Source of the DNA: Actinomadura physcomitrii
Lineage (GTDB): Bacteria; Actinomycetota; Actinomycetes; Streptosporangiales; Streptosporangiaceae
DNA length: 64,000 nt
Direction of reading: 5' to 3'
NCBI RefSeq assembly: GCF_008923205.2
Contig: NZ_WBMS02000025.1
Location: 1 to 64,000 of the forward strand
The notes beneath the pieces were generated by a model that did no database searches, was not told where the DNA came from, and was given only the letters and a program-made list of their open reading frames with translations. Shown piece by piece: positions 8,254-17,485 of this stretch; position 1 is the first letter of the stretch; the number at the start of each line of letters is the position of its first letter. The position numbers and the translations under genes were made by a program.

Positions 8254-11200
8254 TCAGCCGGCGGGACGGGTCGCGGTCAGGTCGTCGACGGACACGACCG
8301 TGGGCGCGCTCGTGGAGTTGCCCGCCAGGTAGGCGCGGATCCCGACCGCGCCCGCGGCCTGCAGCCCGGCCGTCGCGTCGGTGCCGGTCGCCTGCCAGTC
8401 CGGCTCGGCGGCGCCGTCCGTCCACACCTTCGCCTTCAGCGTGGTCGGCGACCCGCCGGTCACCTGCACGCGCAGGCGCAGCGGCACGCCCGGCCGGTAG
8501 GTCAGCCCCGGCACCGCCTGCTCGGTGCCGATGGCCGTCTCGGTGTTGCTCGCGTCGGCGCGGCTGAGCTGCAACGACACCACACCGGACGGGCGCAGCC
8601 GGATCCGCGCCCGGTAGTCGCCCTGGCCGGCGATCCGCCGCCCGAGCGCCCACACGTACACGCCGTTGCCGGTGCCCTCCTTGTCGGTCGCGACGGTGAA
8701 GGTCAGGTCGGTGTCCCGCGACGACACCGCGTTCAGGTTCGCGCCGCCGTCGTTCCTCGCGGCCGGCAGTTCGATCCGCCCGGTGCCGTCCGCCGACAGC
8801 ACGCCGCCCGACCCGACCCTGCTCCAGGCGCCGCCGGTGTCGGCACCGCCCCAGCCGCCGGTGACCGTCCGCCCGAACGCGTCCGACGCCAGCACCGCCG
8901 AGGTGGCCGTGACCGCGTGGGCGACCTCGCCGGTCGCGCCCTTGTCGTCGGTGACGGTGAGCGTGACGGTGTGCTCGCCGGCCGACGTGTAGGTGTGCGA
9001 CGGCTTGGCGCCGGTGCCGGTCGTCCCGTCGCCGAAGTCCCACGCGTAGCCCGCGACCGTCCCGTCGGGGTCGGACGACGCGGACCCGTCGAACGAGCAC
9101 GCCAGCGAGTCGCACGACGCGGTGAACGCCGCCGACGGCGGCCGGTTCGGCTGCACCGCGCCGGTGCCGAGGCCGTGGTGCAGGGCGACCTGGCCGGCGG
9201 TCAGCGCCCGCGGGTACACCGCGGCCTCGTCGATCGTCCCGTTCAGGTAGTCGCTGGACGGCCGGTCCGGCCAGCCGGACAGGTTGTCGCCGCCGATCCG
9301 CCAGTAGCCCGCGTAGCTCTGCGCCGACGTGACGCCGCCGTCGGCCGCGACCTGCGCGCCGTCGACGTACAGCTTCATCCCCGCGCCGCCGTCGAGGGTG
9401 CCGACGACGTGGTGCCATTCGCCGTCGTTCAGCCCGGCGCCGCTCCGCACCGTCTTCGCGGCGCCCGGGTAGACGCCGAACACGACCCGTCCGTCGTTGG
9501 TCATGTACAGGTGCCGGTCGTAGGACGAACTGTCGCCGGACGCGCTGCCCCCGTACCCGATGATCTTCCCGCCGCTGCCGGACGTGGTCTTCACCCACGC
9601 CTCGACGCTGAAGTCGCCCGGCGTGGACGCGGCGCCGCTGCCGGCCGACGAGCCGGGGACCCCACCGAAGCCCACCGCCTTGTCGGCGTCGCCGGAGATC
9701 GCGCCGGCCTGGCCCCGGGCCGTGCCGGCGCCGAGCGTCAGGTCGTTGGAGCCGGCGTGGTCGTAGGCGGGGCCGCTGGTCTCGCCGAGCCGCCAGTACG
9801 CCTGCGCCCCGTCCGACCGGATCTGGTCGGAGTACGGGCCGGGCGTGCCGTCCGGGGCCGTCACCGCGTTCGACGCGGCGCTGGTCACCGCGTTGCCCGC
9901 CGCATCCACCGCCCGCACCTTGTAGGTGTGCGCGGTGCCGGGCGCGGCGGTCGTGTCGAGGTAGGCGGTGTTCGGCTCGTCCCAGAACGTCGACGTCCGG
10001 TCGACCGTCCCGATGGGCGTGGTGCCGCCGTCGCGGAGCACCTCGTACCTCAGCGAGGCGTTGTCCATGTCCCAGGTGGTCTTCCAGCCGACGCGGACGC
10101 CGCCGTCCGCCATCGCGGTCGCGGTCGGGGTGCCGAGGTCGCCGGCCTGCGGGCCGGCCTTGTTCGGCGCCTTCGCCTTCACCGCGAACCGGACGAGGCC
10201 GGCCTGCGCCTTCCCGTTCACGCTCGGGAACTCGCCGCCCATCGCGACGTAGTCGGCGTCGCCCGTGACCGCCCAGGCCGCCTGGTACTGCTTGGTGAAC
10301 GACCCGATCGCCAGCCGCGGGAACCAGTGCAGCAGGCTCGGGATCGGCTGCTTGCTGTAGCTGCTGCCGGCGCTCGGGTTGCCGTGGTCGGTGCCGGTCG
10401 CCGCCGTCGTCTCGGCCAGCGCCCGCTGGAACGTCTGCGGGCTGGTGTCGGGCCACGCGCCGAGCGAGGTGCAGTCGTGCGCGTGCGAGACGCTGTACAC
10501 CGACTGGTCCTGCACGAACATGCCGTAGGTGGCGCCGTAGCAGTTGTCCAGCCACACCAGGTCGCCCGTTGCGGCCTTGGCCGCGAACCGGCCGTCGAAC
10601 CAGTGCCAGCCCTCGCCGTCCGCCCCTGCGTACACGGTGTCGCCGGACACGTACAGGTCCGTCACGTAGGAGAACAGGCTGCTGCCCTGCTTGGCCGGGA
10701 TCGGCGTGCTGCTCCACGGCACCGTCCCGCCGTTGGCCGCGTCCACCGCGCCGATGCCGACGTGCTTCTCGCCGTTCAGCTGCTGGAACCGGCCGCCGAC
10801 GATCACGCGGTCGCCGTACAGCGCGAGCGCGAACACCTCGTCGTCGTCGGCGGTCGGCCGCCACGCGTCGATGTTCGCGCCGTTGGACGCCTGCACCGCC
10901 GCGAGCCGCGTCCGCGACCCGCCGTTCACGTTGAAGAAGTTGCCGCCCAGGTAGACGGTCGAGTTCGTCGCGGCGATCGCGCGGACCTTGGCCGACACGG
11001 ACGGAGCGAACGACGTGTCGAGGGCGCCGGTCGCGGTGTCGAACGCGGCGACGTGGTTGCGTGTCTGCCCGTCCACGGCGGTGAAGTCGCCGCCGACGTA
11101 GACGCGCTTGCCGTCCGGCGAGGCCGCGATCCTCAGGCCCTGCCCGTTCAGCGCGTGGTCGAAGGACGAGACGAGGTTCCCGGTGGCGAGGTCGAAGGCG

Positions 11201-11514
11201 AGGATGTTCTGCCGGGTCACCTCCCCCGCCCCGCCCTCCGCGACGCCCGGCGGGCGCGCCTTGCTGAAGTTCCCCGTCGCGTAGACGGTGCCGCCGACGG
11301 TGGTCATGCTCCACACGACCCCGTTGACCTGCGCGGTCGGGAGCGGGTCCGCGCTGACGGTGGCCGGCGTGCCCGCCGGCGGGTCGATGTCGGCCGAGGC
11401 GGGTGCGGCCGGAACGGCGGCGGCGCCCGCGAGCGCCGTCGAGAATGCGGTGAAGACGGCTATCGCCGTTTTACGGACGCGCGCCGCGCGCCGGTGCGAA
11501 GGTACAGATCTCAC
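8254..11514 (-). CDS. Large exported delta-60 beta-propeller protein with LamG, PKD and jelly-roll-like domains (paralogue 3)
   Basis: About 1086 aa. A GTG exists at 11559, but GTG 11514 is preferred. It is preceded by AGGGGA with the same 8-nt spacing as the two paralogues, and its first codons (GTG AGA) match theirs. The signal peptide has an RR pair and ends near Ala-Ser-Ala. The N-terminal half matches paralogues 1 and 2, including the propeller and Fn3-like domain. It then adds a LamG/concanavalin-like domain (with AYWRLGE and FSVEAWVKT), a PKD domain (YAWDFGDGT) and a last beta-rich domain of about 200 residues. LamG and PKD modules usually bind glycans or act as spacers, so this is a likely surface or matrix adhesin. 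No anchor motif is seen. Confidence 0.8.
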   Translation of the reverse strand: MRSVPSHRRAARVRKTAIAVFTAFSTALAGAAAVPAAPASADIDPPAGTPATVSADPLPTAQVNGVVWSMTTVGGTVYATGNFSKARPPGVAEGGAGEVTRQNILAFDLATGNLVSSFDHALNGQGLRIAASPDGKRVYVGGDFTAVDGQTRNHVAAFDTATGALDTSFAPSVSAKVRAIAATNSTVYLGGNFFNVNGGSRTRLAAVQASNGANIDAWRPTADDDEVFALALYGDRVIVGGRFQQLNGEKHVGIGAVDAANGGTVPWSSTPIPAKQGSSLFSYVTDLYVSGDTVYAGADGEGWHWFDGRFAAKAATGDLVWLDNCYGATYGMFVQDQSVYSVSHAHDCTSLGAWPDTSPQTFQRALAETTAATGTDHGNPSAGSSYSKQPIPSLLHWFPRLAIGSFTKQYQAAWAVTGDADYVAMGGEFPSVNGKAQAGLVRFAVKAKAPNKAGPQAGDLGTPTATAMADGGVRVGWKTTWDMDNASLRYEVLRDGGTTPIGTVDRTSTFWDEPNTAYLDTTAAPGTAHTYKVRAVDAAGNAVTSAASNAVTAPDGTPGPYSDQIRSDGAQAYWRLGETSGPAYDHAGSNDLTLGAGTARGQAGAISGDADKAVGFGGVPGSSAGSGAASTPGDFSVEAWVKTTSGSGGKIIGYGGSASGDSSSYDRHLYMTNDGRVVFGVYPGAAKTVRSGAGLNDGEWHHVVGTLDGGAGMKLYVDGAQVAADGGVTSAQSYAGYWRIGGDNLSGWPDRPSSDYLNGTIDEAAVYPRALTAGQVALHHGLGTGAVQPNRPPSAAFTASCDSLACSFDGSASSDPDGTVAGYAWDFGDGTTGTGAKPSHTYTSAGEHTVTLTVTDDKGATGEVAHAVTATSAVLASDAFGRTVTGGWGGADTGGAWSRVGSGGVLSADGTGRIELPAARNDGGANLNAVSSRDTDLTFTVATDKEGTGNGVYVWALGRRIAGQGDYRARIRLRPSGVVSLQLSRADASNTETAIGTEQAVPGLTYRPGVPLRLRVQVTGGSPTTLKAKVWTDGAAEPDWQATGTDATAGLQAAGAVGIRAYLAGNSTSAPTVVSVDDLTATRPAG

Positions 11515-11649
11515 TGGGCCGGTCCCCTGCCGATCGTCTCCGGTGGCCCCCTCGGTCACGGAAGTGAGAGCAGGGTAATCCGCGATTCCTGTTTAAACTG
11601 TTCTGCCCTGGAAGTTTCACTTCGTTGCCACTGATGAGGAGAGAGCCGG

Positions 11650-12231
11650 ATGTCCGATCGGGGAGCGCGTCCGCACAGGCATCTCGCCGCGACGGGCGCC
11701 GTCCTCGCCCTCGCGCTGGCGCTGACCGGATGCGGCGGCGGGAAGAAGAAGTCGGCCGACCCGACGCCGCCCCCGCCGCCGAGCCCGCAGCCGACCGAGC
11801 AGGCGAACGCCGCGCCGGGCTCCACCGCACTCAAGTCGTCCGGCGGGCTGCGCAAGCCCGTCACCTACGACGACAAGGTCACCGTGGCGATCAGCAACAT
11901 CCGGTACGTCAAGAACAAGGACCTCGGCCCCGGCGAGCTCACCGGCAAGGTGCTCACCATCTTCACGCTGAAGTTCACCAACGGCTCCGGCAAGCCCCTC
12001 GACCTCAACAAGGTGCAGGTCACGGCCGTTTACGGGAGCAAGAAGACCCGCGCCCAGCACACCTCCTACGCCAATCTGAACGACTTCTACGGCACCGTCC
12101 CCGCCGGCGGCGCCAAGTCGGCGTCCTACGCCTTCGACCTGCCGTCGTCGGGCTACAAGTCGGTCATGGTCGGTGTCAAGTTCGACGCCCAGCACAAGAC
12201 CGCGCTGTTCACGGGCGCCCTCCACAACTGA
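11650..12231 (+). CDS. Small exported lipoprotein, DUF4352-like
   Basis: 193 aa from ATG 11650 with a purine-rich GAGGAGAGAG leader. The signal peptide ends in the lipobox LTGC (Cys at about 28), so the mature protein should be lipid-anchored on the outer face of the membrane. A Lys-rich then Pro-rich linker (to about 50) leads to a 130-residue beta-rich domain. It contains FTLKFTNGSGKPLDL, typical of DUF4352-like immunoglobulin-fold lipoproteins. It is divergent from the large propeller gene (135-bp gap) and 57 nt upstream of the beta-helix gene in the same direction. The function of this family is not defined; a ligand-binding or partner-binding surface role is inferred. Confidence 0.75.
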   Translation: MSDRGARPHRHLAATGAVLALALALTGCGGGKKKSADPTPPPPPSPQPTEQANAAPGSTALKSSGGLRKPVTYDDKVTVAISNIRYVKNKDLGPGELTGKVLTIFTLKFTNGSGKPLDLNKVQVTAVYGSKKTRAQHTSYANLNDFYGTVPAGGAKSASYAFDLPSSGYKSVMVGVKFDAQHKTALFTGALHN

Positions 12232-12288
12232 CGTTCCGCGAGGTACGTTCGTGGTTCCAGCGTTCCCCCGGGGGTTGAGGGTCGTGTC

Positions 12289-14106
12289 ATGTCCAGCGCT
12301 AACCGGTCTCGCGGATCGAGCCGGTCGATGATCGTCAAAGTGCTCGCGCTGCCGGTGGTCGGGGTGGTGGGCTTCCTCGGCTGGCAGCTGCCGCTGAGCC
12401 ACGACCCGGCCCCGCAGACCGTGCCCGTGCCGGGCGCCCCCGGCGCCGCGCCCGTCGGCACCACCGCGTACAAGATCCCGGACGGCGCGCTGTTCGTGTC
12501 GCCGTCCGGGAGCGACGGCGCCGACGGCACCAGGAAGCACCCCCTGCGCACGCTCGCCAAGGCCGTCACGAAGGCGCGCAACGGCGGCACCGTCGTGCTG
12601 CGCGGCGGCGTCTACCACGAGTCCGTCACCGTTCCCGGCGGCAAGAGGCTGACCGTCCAGTCCGCGCCGCACGAGGCCGTCTGGCTCGACGGCAGCTCGC
12701 AGGTCACCGGCTGGCGGCAGGGGAACCGCGCCTGGGTCCACGAGGGCTGGACGGCCCGCTTCGACGCCAGCCCGACCTACACCCCGGGCGCCCGGGCCAG
12801 CGGCGACTCCGACTTCCGGTTCGTCTCGCCCGACCACCCGATGGCCGCGCACCCCGACCAGGTGTGGCTGGACGGCGTCCCGCAGAAGCAGGTCCGCGCG
12901 CGCGGCGACGTCAAGGACGGCACCTTCTACGTCGACGAGGCGTCCCGCCGGCTCTACCTCGGCTCGGACCCGCGCGGCCACGACGTGCGCGCCAGCACCC
13001 TGTCCGAGGCGATCACCGTCGGCGGCGCCGGGTCCCGGCTGCGCGGCATCGGGGTGCGCCGCTACGCCACCTCGCTCCCCCAGCTCGGCAGCGTGAAGGT
13101 CACCGCGCCGGACGTCACCGTTGAGAACGTCGCGGTGAACGAGTCGGCCACCACCGGCCTCAGCGTGCTCGCCGCGCACGCCCGCGTCCGGCACGTCACC
13201 ACGACCGGCAACGGGATGCTCGGCGTCCACGCCAACTACGCCGACGACCTGCGGCTCGACGCGGTCCGCAGCACCGGCAACAACGTCGAGCACTTCAAGT
13301 ACTCGCCGGTGTCGGGCGGGGTGAAGGTGACCCGGTCGCGGAAGGTCGCGGTCACCGGCGGCGTGTTCGCCGACAACCTCGGCAAGGGCGTGTGGATGGA
13401 CGAGTCCGTCTACGACATCACGCTCACCGGCGACCGGATCCTGCGCAACGCCGACCACGGCGTCTCGCTGGAGCTGAGCGCGAAGGCGGTCGTCGCCGGC
13501 AACGTGATCGCCGGCAACGCCGGCGACGGGCTGAAGGTGAACAACACCTCCGACGTCCAGATCTGGAACAACTCGCTGGCCGGAAACGGCCGCACCATCC
13601 ACCTCGCGCAGGACCCGCGCAGCCCGTCCGACCCGCACGCGGCGGGCCGCGACCCCCGGCAGAAGACCGCGGACCCGGCGATGACCTGGCGCGTGTCCAA
13701 GGTCGTCATCAGCAACAACACCCTCGCCGACGCCCGCCCGGGCACCCCGTGCCTGCTGTGCGTCGAGGACGGCACGCACCAGCGCGGCGGCGGGCAGATG
13801 GGCGTCGCCGCCGACGGCAACGTCTACGTCCGCCCGGACGGGAACCCGCGCACGCTCGTGCGGTGGGCGCGCGGCTCCGGCGGCACGACCGACTTCGGCG
13901 ACCTCGGCCGGTTCCGGTCGCAGACCGGGCAGGAAAAGCGCGGCGCGCTGAAGACCGCCGCCACCGCCGCCGGACCGGACGGTGAACTGGAGCGCACCGT
14001 CGCCGCCCAGGCGGACGCCGGCAACGCGCTCCCCCTCCCCGCCCCGATCGCCACCCTCCTCGACAAGCCCACCGGAACCCGCCACGTAGGCGCCTGGACG
14101 CCCTGA
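12289..14106 (+). CDS. Exported right-handed parallel beta-helix protein
   Basis: 605 aa from ATG 12289. A basic start and one hydrophobic segment (about 14-33) act as signal or anchor. Residues 70-95 carry the FVSPSGSDGADGT entry common to DUF1565 and polysaccharide-lyase-like helices. After it come many rungs with N-N/N-x-T/V patterns, for example AVNESATTGLSVLAAH, ILRNADHGVSLEL and NVIAGNAGDGLKVNN. This fold is used by pectate/alginate lyases, C5-epimerases and many glycan-binding proteins. No conserved catalytic triad could be assigned by eye, so lyase, epimerase or binding protein are all open. Its stop is 1 nt from that of the convergent sulfotransferase gene. Confidence 0.78.
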   Translation: MSSANRSRGSSRSMIVKVLALPVVGVVGFLGWQLPLSHDPAPQTVPVPGAPGAAPVGTTAYKIPDGALFVSPSGSDGADGTRKHPLRTLAKAVTKARNGGTVVLRGGVYHESVTVPGGKRLTVQSAPHEAVWLDGSSQVTGWRQGNRAWVHEGWTARFDASPTYTPGARASGDSDFRFVSPDHPMAAHPDQVWLDGVPQKQVRARGDVKDGTFYVDEASRRLYLGSDPRGHDVRASTLSEAITVGGAGSRLRGIGVRRYATSLPQLGSVKVTAPDVTVENVAVNESATTGLSVLAAHARVRHVTTTGNGMLGVHANYADDLRLDAVRSTGNNVEHFKYSPVSGGVKVTRSRKVAVTGGVFADNLGKGVWMDESVYDITLTGDRILRNADHGVSLELSAKAVVAGNVIAGNAGDGLKVNNTSDVQIWNNSLAGNGRTIHLAQDPRSPSDPHAAGRDPRQKTADPAMTWRVSKVVISNNTLADARPGTPCLLCVEDGTHQRGGGQMGVAADGNVYVRPDGNPRTLVRWARGSGGTTDFGDLGRFRSQTGQEKRGALKTAATAAGPDGELERTVAAQADAGNALPLPAPIATLLDKPTGTRHVGAWTP

Positions 14107-14107
14107 C

Positions 14108-14929
14108 CTAGGGGCGCGTCCAAGGGAACTGGCGGCCGAGGAGCGCTTCGAGGTCGGCGTTGTAGGGGGCGTAGTGCTCGGCGAGGGCCTGGCGGGTCGG
14201 GGCGGCGAGGTCCTGGCTCGGCGCCGCGTTCCACACCTTGACCGCCGACGGCGGCAGCGGCGCGGGCTCCAGCCCGAGGAACCGCGCCACCGTGTCGCAC
14301 GCCGTCTGCGGGTCGGCGTAGAACTCCTCGGCCGCCAGCACGCAGAACCGGTCCGCCGGGAAGTGCTTCATCCAACGCCGCAGGTGCGGGGCGTACTCGC
14401 CCTGCGCCCGGTACGACTGCTGCTCGTGCGCGTAGCTGGTGTAGCCGGGCTGCCCGGCGATGATCCGCTCCTCCTCGCCGGCGAGCCGGTCCGCCTCGGC
14501 GGCCAGCGCCTCCTCGAACGACGCCAGCTCCTCGGCGTTCTGCCGGCGCCGCTCCCGGTAGTGCGAGAACGCCCGCTCGATCGGGTCGCGCAGCACCAGC
14601 AGGATCTTCGCGTCCGGGACGTCCCGCCCGGCCCGCTCCGCCGCCAGCGGATGGAACAGGTAGTACGGCGACCCCTCGCCCACGACCTTCCCGGCGCGCC
14701 GCGCGGACGCGGGGAAGTGCGACCGGTACCAGGCGGCGCCCTTGTCGTAGTTGGAGTCGAAGTAGTGGACGCCCTTGGTGTGGTTGTCCTTGGGCAGCAG
14801 CCGCGCGTTCGGGAACAGCGGCATCACCTGCGGATGCTCCAGCAGCGTGTAGTACAGCGAGGTGGAGCCGCCGCGCTTAGCTCCGATCAGCAGGAAGTCG
14901 GGGCCGGGGCGCAGGGCCGCCGTGCTCAT
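14108..14929 (-). CDS. PAPS-dependent sulfotransferase (NST/heparan-type)
   Basis: 273 aa from ATG 14929. A GTG at 14995 would add 22 residues, but the PAPS loop of this family normally lies close to the N-terminus. FLLIGAKRGGSTSL near residues 11-24 is the 5'-phosphosulfate loop with its lysine. LVLRDPIERAFSHY is the 3'-phosphate-binding strand-loop-helix. The C-terminal region (AEEFYADPQ, VARFLGL) is usual for the family. It would transfer sulfate from PAPS to a hydroxyl or amine, most likely on a glycan. PAPS metabolism genes (cysD, cysN and a CysQ-type phosphatase) lie 7-9 kb away in the same locus, which supports sulfation of the encoded polysaccharide. The acceptor is unknown. Confidence 0.82.
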   Translation of the reverse strand: MSTAALRPGPDFLLIGAKRGGSTSLYYTLLEHPQVMPLFPNARLLPKDNHTKGVHYFDSNYDKGAAWYRSHFPASARRAGKVVGEGSPYYLFHPLAAERAGRDVPDAKILLVLRDPIERAFSHYRERRRQNAEELASFEEALAAEADRLAGEEERIIAGQPGYTSYAHEQQSYRAQGEYAPHLRRWMKHFPADRFCVLAAEEFYADPQTACDTVARFLGLEPAPLPPSAVKVWNAAPSQDLAAPTRQALAEHYAPYNADLEALLGRQFPWTRP

Positions 14930-15104
14930 CCCGTATCCACGGATAACGCTGCGGCCCGCGGCGACGACCGGGCCGGGAAGAGTCCCTCGATTCACAGGGG
15001 ACAGATTACCGGCCCGGCGCCCGTATTCTTGGTCTCGTCTTTACCGGGCCCGGAAGGGCGCGGCGGCGGCCGTACGCGGACCGGCTCGGCCAGGGAGGGG
15101 CTTC

Positions 15105-16463
15105 ATGACCGTCAAGGGCGTCTTCCCGCGCCGCCGGCCGCCCGCGCCGAGCGCCGGCTGGTGGGCGTTCACTCTGCCGCTGGCCCTGATGCTCGCCAGC
15201 GACTACAAGCTGCGCAGCCGCGACGTCGACAACGCCGTCGGCGGCAGCGCCGACCTGACCGTCCTGGTCGAGATCGCGATCTACGGCGCCGCCGCCCTGT
15301 ACCTGGTGTGGAAGTTCGGGCTGCGGGCGCCGCGCCGCCGCACCACCGGGCTGCTGCTCGCGGCGTGGCTGTTCTGCGGGTACGTGGCGTTCTCCGCGCT
15401 GTGGTCGCCGTTCAAGTCGCTCGGCCTGGTCCGCGGCGTCCAGCTGCTGATCACGATGCTGGTGGCGCACACCGTCGCGACCCGCGCCACCCCCGCCGAC
15501 CTGCGTAAACTCGCGCACATCTTCGTCGGGATCGTGCTGGTGTCGGTCGGGATCGGCGTCGCGCACCCGTTCCCCCGGACGCTGCACACCGAGACCCGGT
15601 TCAACTGGCTGTACGTCCACCCCGTCATCGCCGGCGTGTACCTCGCGGTCGCGATCCTGCTGGTCGTCGGGTACCTGATCCGGTGGAACCGGCCGCAGGA
15701 CCGGCTGTGGCACCCGGTGGTCTACGCGGTGGCGCTGGCGGTCCTGACGGGGGCGCTCGTCGCCACCGGGACGCGCGGCGCGGCGCTCGGCTGCGCCGCC
15801 GGGCTGCTGGTGCTGCTCGCCACCGCGCGGGGCCCGAAGGGCCGGGTCGACGTGATCGTGATGGGCGCCGCCGTCGCCGTGCTGGCGGTGCTGGCGTTCT
15901 CCGACAAGATCCTGGCGTTCGTGTCGCGCGGCGAGACCACCGAGCAGCTCGCCACCCTGAACTCCCGCACCGAGCTGTGGTCGCTGGCGATGGACGCGTT
16001 CCGGGAGGAGCCGATCTTCGGCCGCGGCCTCGGCGCGTCCCGCGGCCTGTTCCTGGACAGCATCGGACTCGGCGGCGGCCACAACGCGTTCATCAACGCA
16101 CTCGTCGACAACGGCGTGGTCGGCACGGTCGCGTTCGCCGCGCTGCTGCTGACGCTCGGCTTCGTGCTGCTGACGATCTGCCGGCACCAGACGCTGCGCG
16201 CCGACGCCGGCATGCTGCTCGGGATCTACGGCTGCTTCCTCACCGACAGCATGACCACCGAAGGGCTCGCCGCGCCCGCGAACGTGTCGTCGGTGTGGCT
16301 GTTCATCCTCGTCGCGTGGGCGGAGACGCTGCGCCGGCAGGGCGGCGACCCGCCGCCCGCCGTCCAGCGGTCCCCCGCGGACACCGTGGTGGACGCGGCG
16401 GGCTGGTCAGGCCCCACCGTGACGGCGACCGCGCAGGTAGAACACCCCGCCGAGCAGCCCTAG
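15105..16463 (+). CDS. O-antigen ligase/polymerase family protein (Wzy-like)
   Basis: 452 aa from ATG 15105, preceded by AGGGAGGGG 4 nt away. The open frame extends further upstream, but without a ribosome site. About ten to eleven hydrophobic helices are present. A long extracytoplasmic loop holds the Wzy_C-type region around LNSRTELWSLAMDAFREEPIFGRGLGA and GGHNAFINALVDNG; the HN pair after a glycine run is the conserved part of O-antigen ligase/polymerases. It should join lipid-linked repeat units outside the membrane, with the chain-length protein at 1-984. The 3' end overlaps the convergent gene by 57 bp. Polymerase versus ligase cannot be told from sequence; Wzy is favoured by context. 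Confidence 0.82.
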   Translation: MTVKGVFPRRRPPAPSAGWWAFTLPLALMLASDYKLRSRDVDNAVGGSADLTVLVEIAIYGAAALYLVWKFGLRAPRRRTTGLLLAAWLFCGYVAFSALWSPFKSLGLVRGVQLLITMLVAHTVATRATPADLRKLAHIFVGIVLVSVGIGVAHPFPRTLHTETRFNWLYVHPVIAGVYLAVAILLVVGYLIRWNRPQDRLWHPVVYAVALAVLTGALVATGTRGAALGCAAGLLVLLATARGPKGRVDVIVMGAAVAVLAVLAFSDKILAFVSRGETTEQLATLNSRTELWSLAMDAFREEPIFGRGLGASRGLFLDSIGLGGGHNAFINALVDNGVVGTVAFAALLLTLGFVLLTICRHQTLRADAGMLLGIYGCFLTDSMTTEGLAAPANVSSVWLFILVAWAETLRRQGGDPPPAVQRSPADTVVDAAGWSGPTVTATAQVEHPAEQP

Positions 16464-17438
16464 CAGCACCAGCCCGGCCAGCGCCCCGGTCCCGACCAGG
16501 CCGCCCGGCATGCCGGACTTGGACGGGATCGTCACCGGGGAGGTCTCATCGCTCGCCGGCGACGCCGACGCCTCCGGCTCCGTCGCCGCGTTCGCCGCCG
16601 GCAGCGCCACCGTCCGGAACACCGGCCGGCTGCCCGCCCCCGCCACCAGCACCTTCCGGCCGTCCGACGACACCCCGAACGCGTGCCCGGCCAGCGACGC
16701 CGCCGTCTTCACGACCTGCCCCACGTCGTCCCGGATCCCGCCGAGGATCCGCACGTCCGTGGTCGTCTTCAGGATCACCCGGCCGTCCCGGGCGAAGTCG
16801 CCGCCGCGCACCGGGAACGGCAGCGTCCGCAGCCGGGTCAGCGCGTTGTTCGCCGGGCCGAGCACCCCGGGCAGCGCGAACACGGCCGCGGCCGTGGCGT
16901 CCCGGGTGATGATGTAGACGCGGCTCTCCGCCGGGTCGGCCAGCAGCGCGGCGCCCCGGTGCCCCCCGTCGGGGAACTTCAGCCGGAACGTCTTGACCGG
17001 CAGCGTCCCGCCGGTCAGCGTCCTCGGCTCGGCGACCCGGTGCAGCAGCAGGCTCCCGGCCCGCCCGGCGCTCAGGTCCCCGACGAACAGCCCCGACTCC
17101 CCGGACCCGTTCTTCACGATCGTGATCGCGTCCCACCGCGCCGCCGCCGCGCCGGACAGCGTGTAGGCCGCGCGGGTGCGGCCCCTGCCGTCGAGCGCGT
17201 ACAGCCGGGCCCCGCCGACGCCGGACGCGACCGTCCACCAGATGTCGGGGTGCAGCACGCCCGCGACCATCGCGGCCGGTGCGGCCACGGCGGGCCGGAA
17301 CGCGGCGCGGGCGGGCGCGGTGGTCGTCACGGCGGGGCTCGGTGACGGCGCCGCGACCGCCGCCGGCCCTGTCAGAACCACGAGCACCGCCGCCGCGCCA
17401 CCCGCGGCGAACCGGAGCTTGAGGGGATGCGTTCTCAC
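16407..17438 (-). CDS. Exported, membrane-anchored protein of unknown function
   Basis: 343 aa from GTG 17438. A signal peptide (residues 1-29, ending near AVAA) is followed by a beta-rich domain with repeated hydrophobic strands, for example AALLADPAESRVYIITRD and GVSSDGRKVLVAGAG. That layout resembles a small beta-propeller. A Ser/Glu/Ala-rich linker then leads to a C-terminal membrane helix (about 312-332) and a basic end, RGRRHGG. The protein should sit outside the cell, held by the C-terminal helix. The tail lacks an LPxTG motif. No close named family is recognised. It is divergent from rfbC (47-bp gap) and overlaps the polymerase gene end to end by 57 bp. Confidence 0.65.
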   Translation of the reverse strand: MRTHPLKLRFAAGGAAAVLVVLTGPAAVAAPSPSPAVTTTAPARAAFRPAVAAPAAMVAGVLHPDIWWTVASGVGGARLYALDGRGRTRAAYTLSGAAAARWDAITIVKNGSGESGLFVGDLSAGRAGSLLLHRVAEPRTLTGGTLPVKTFRLKFPDGGHRGAALLADPAESRVYIITRDATAAAVFALPGVLGPANNALTRLRTLPFPVRGGDFARDGRVILKTTTDVRILGGIRDDVGQVVKTAASLAGHAFGVSSDGRKVLVAGAGSRPVFRTVALPAANAATEPEASASPASDETSPVTIPSKSGMPGGLVGTGALAGLVLLGLLGGVFYLRGRRHGGA

Positions 17439-17485
17439 AGTTCGACGTCCATCTCTGCCGGGAATCGTGTGGCATTCTTGCGCAT

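Noticed and set aside
8056..11634. A 1192-codon plus-strand frame opposite the large propeller gene
   Set aside because: Arg/Val/Gly-rich with no domain, no signal and no ribosome site. It is the shadow of the minus-strand gene caused by high GC at third positions.
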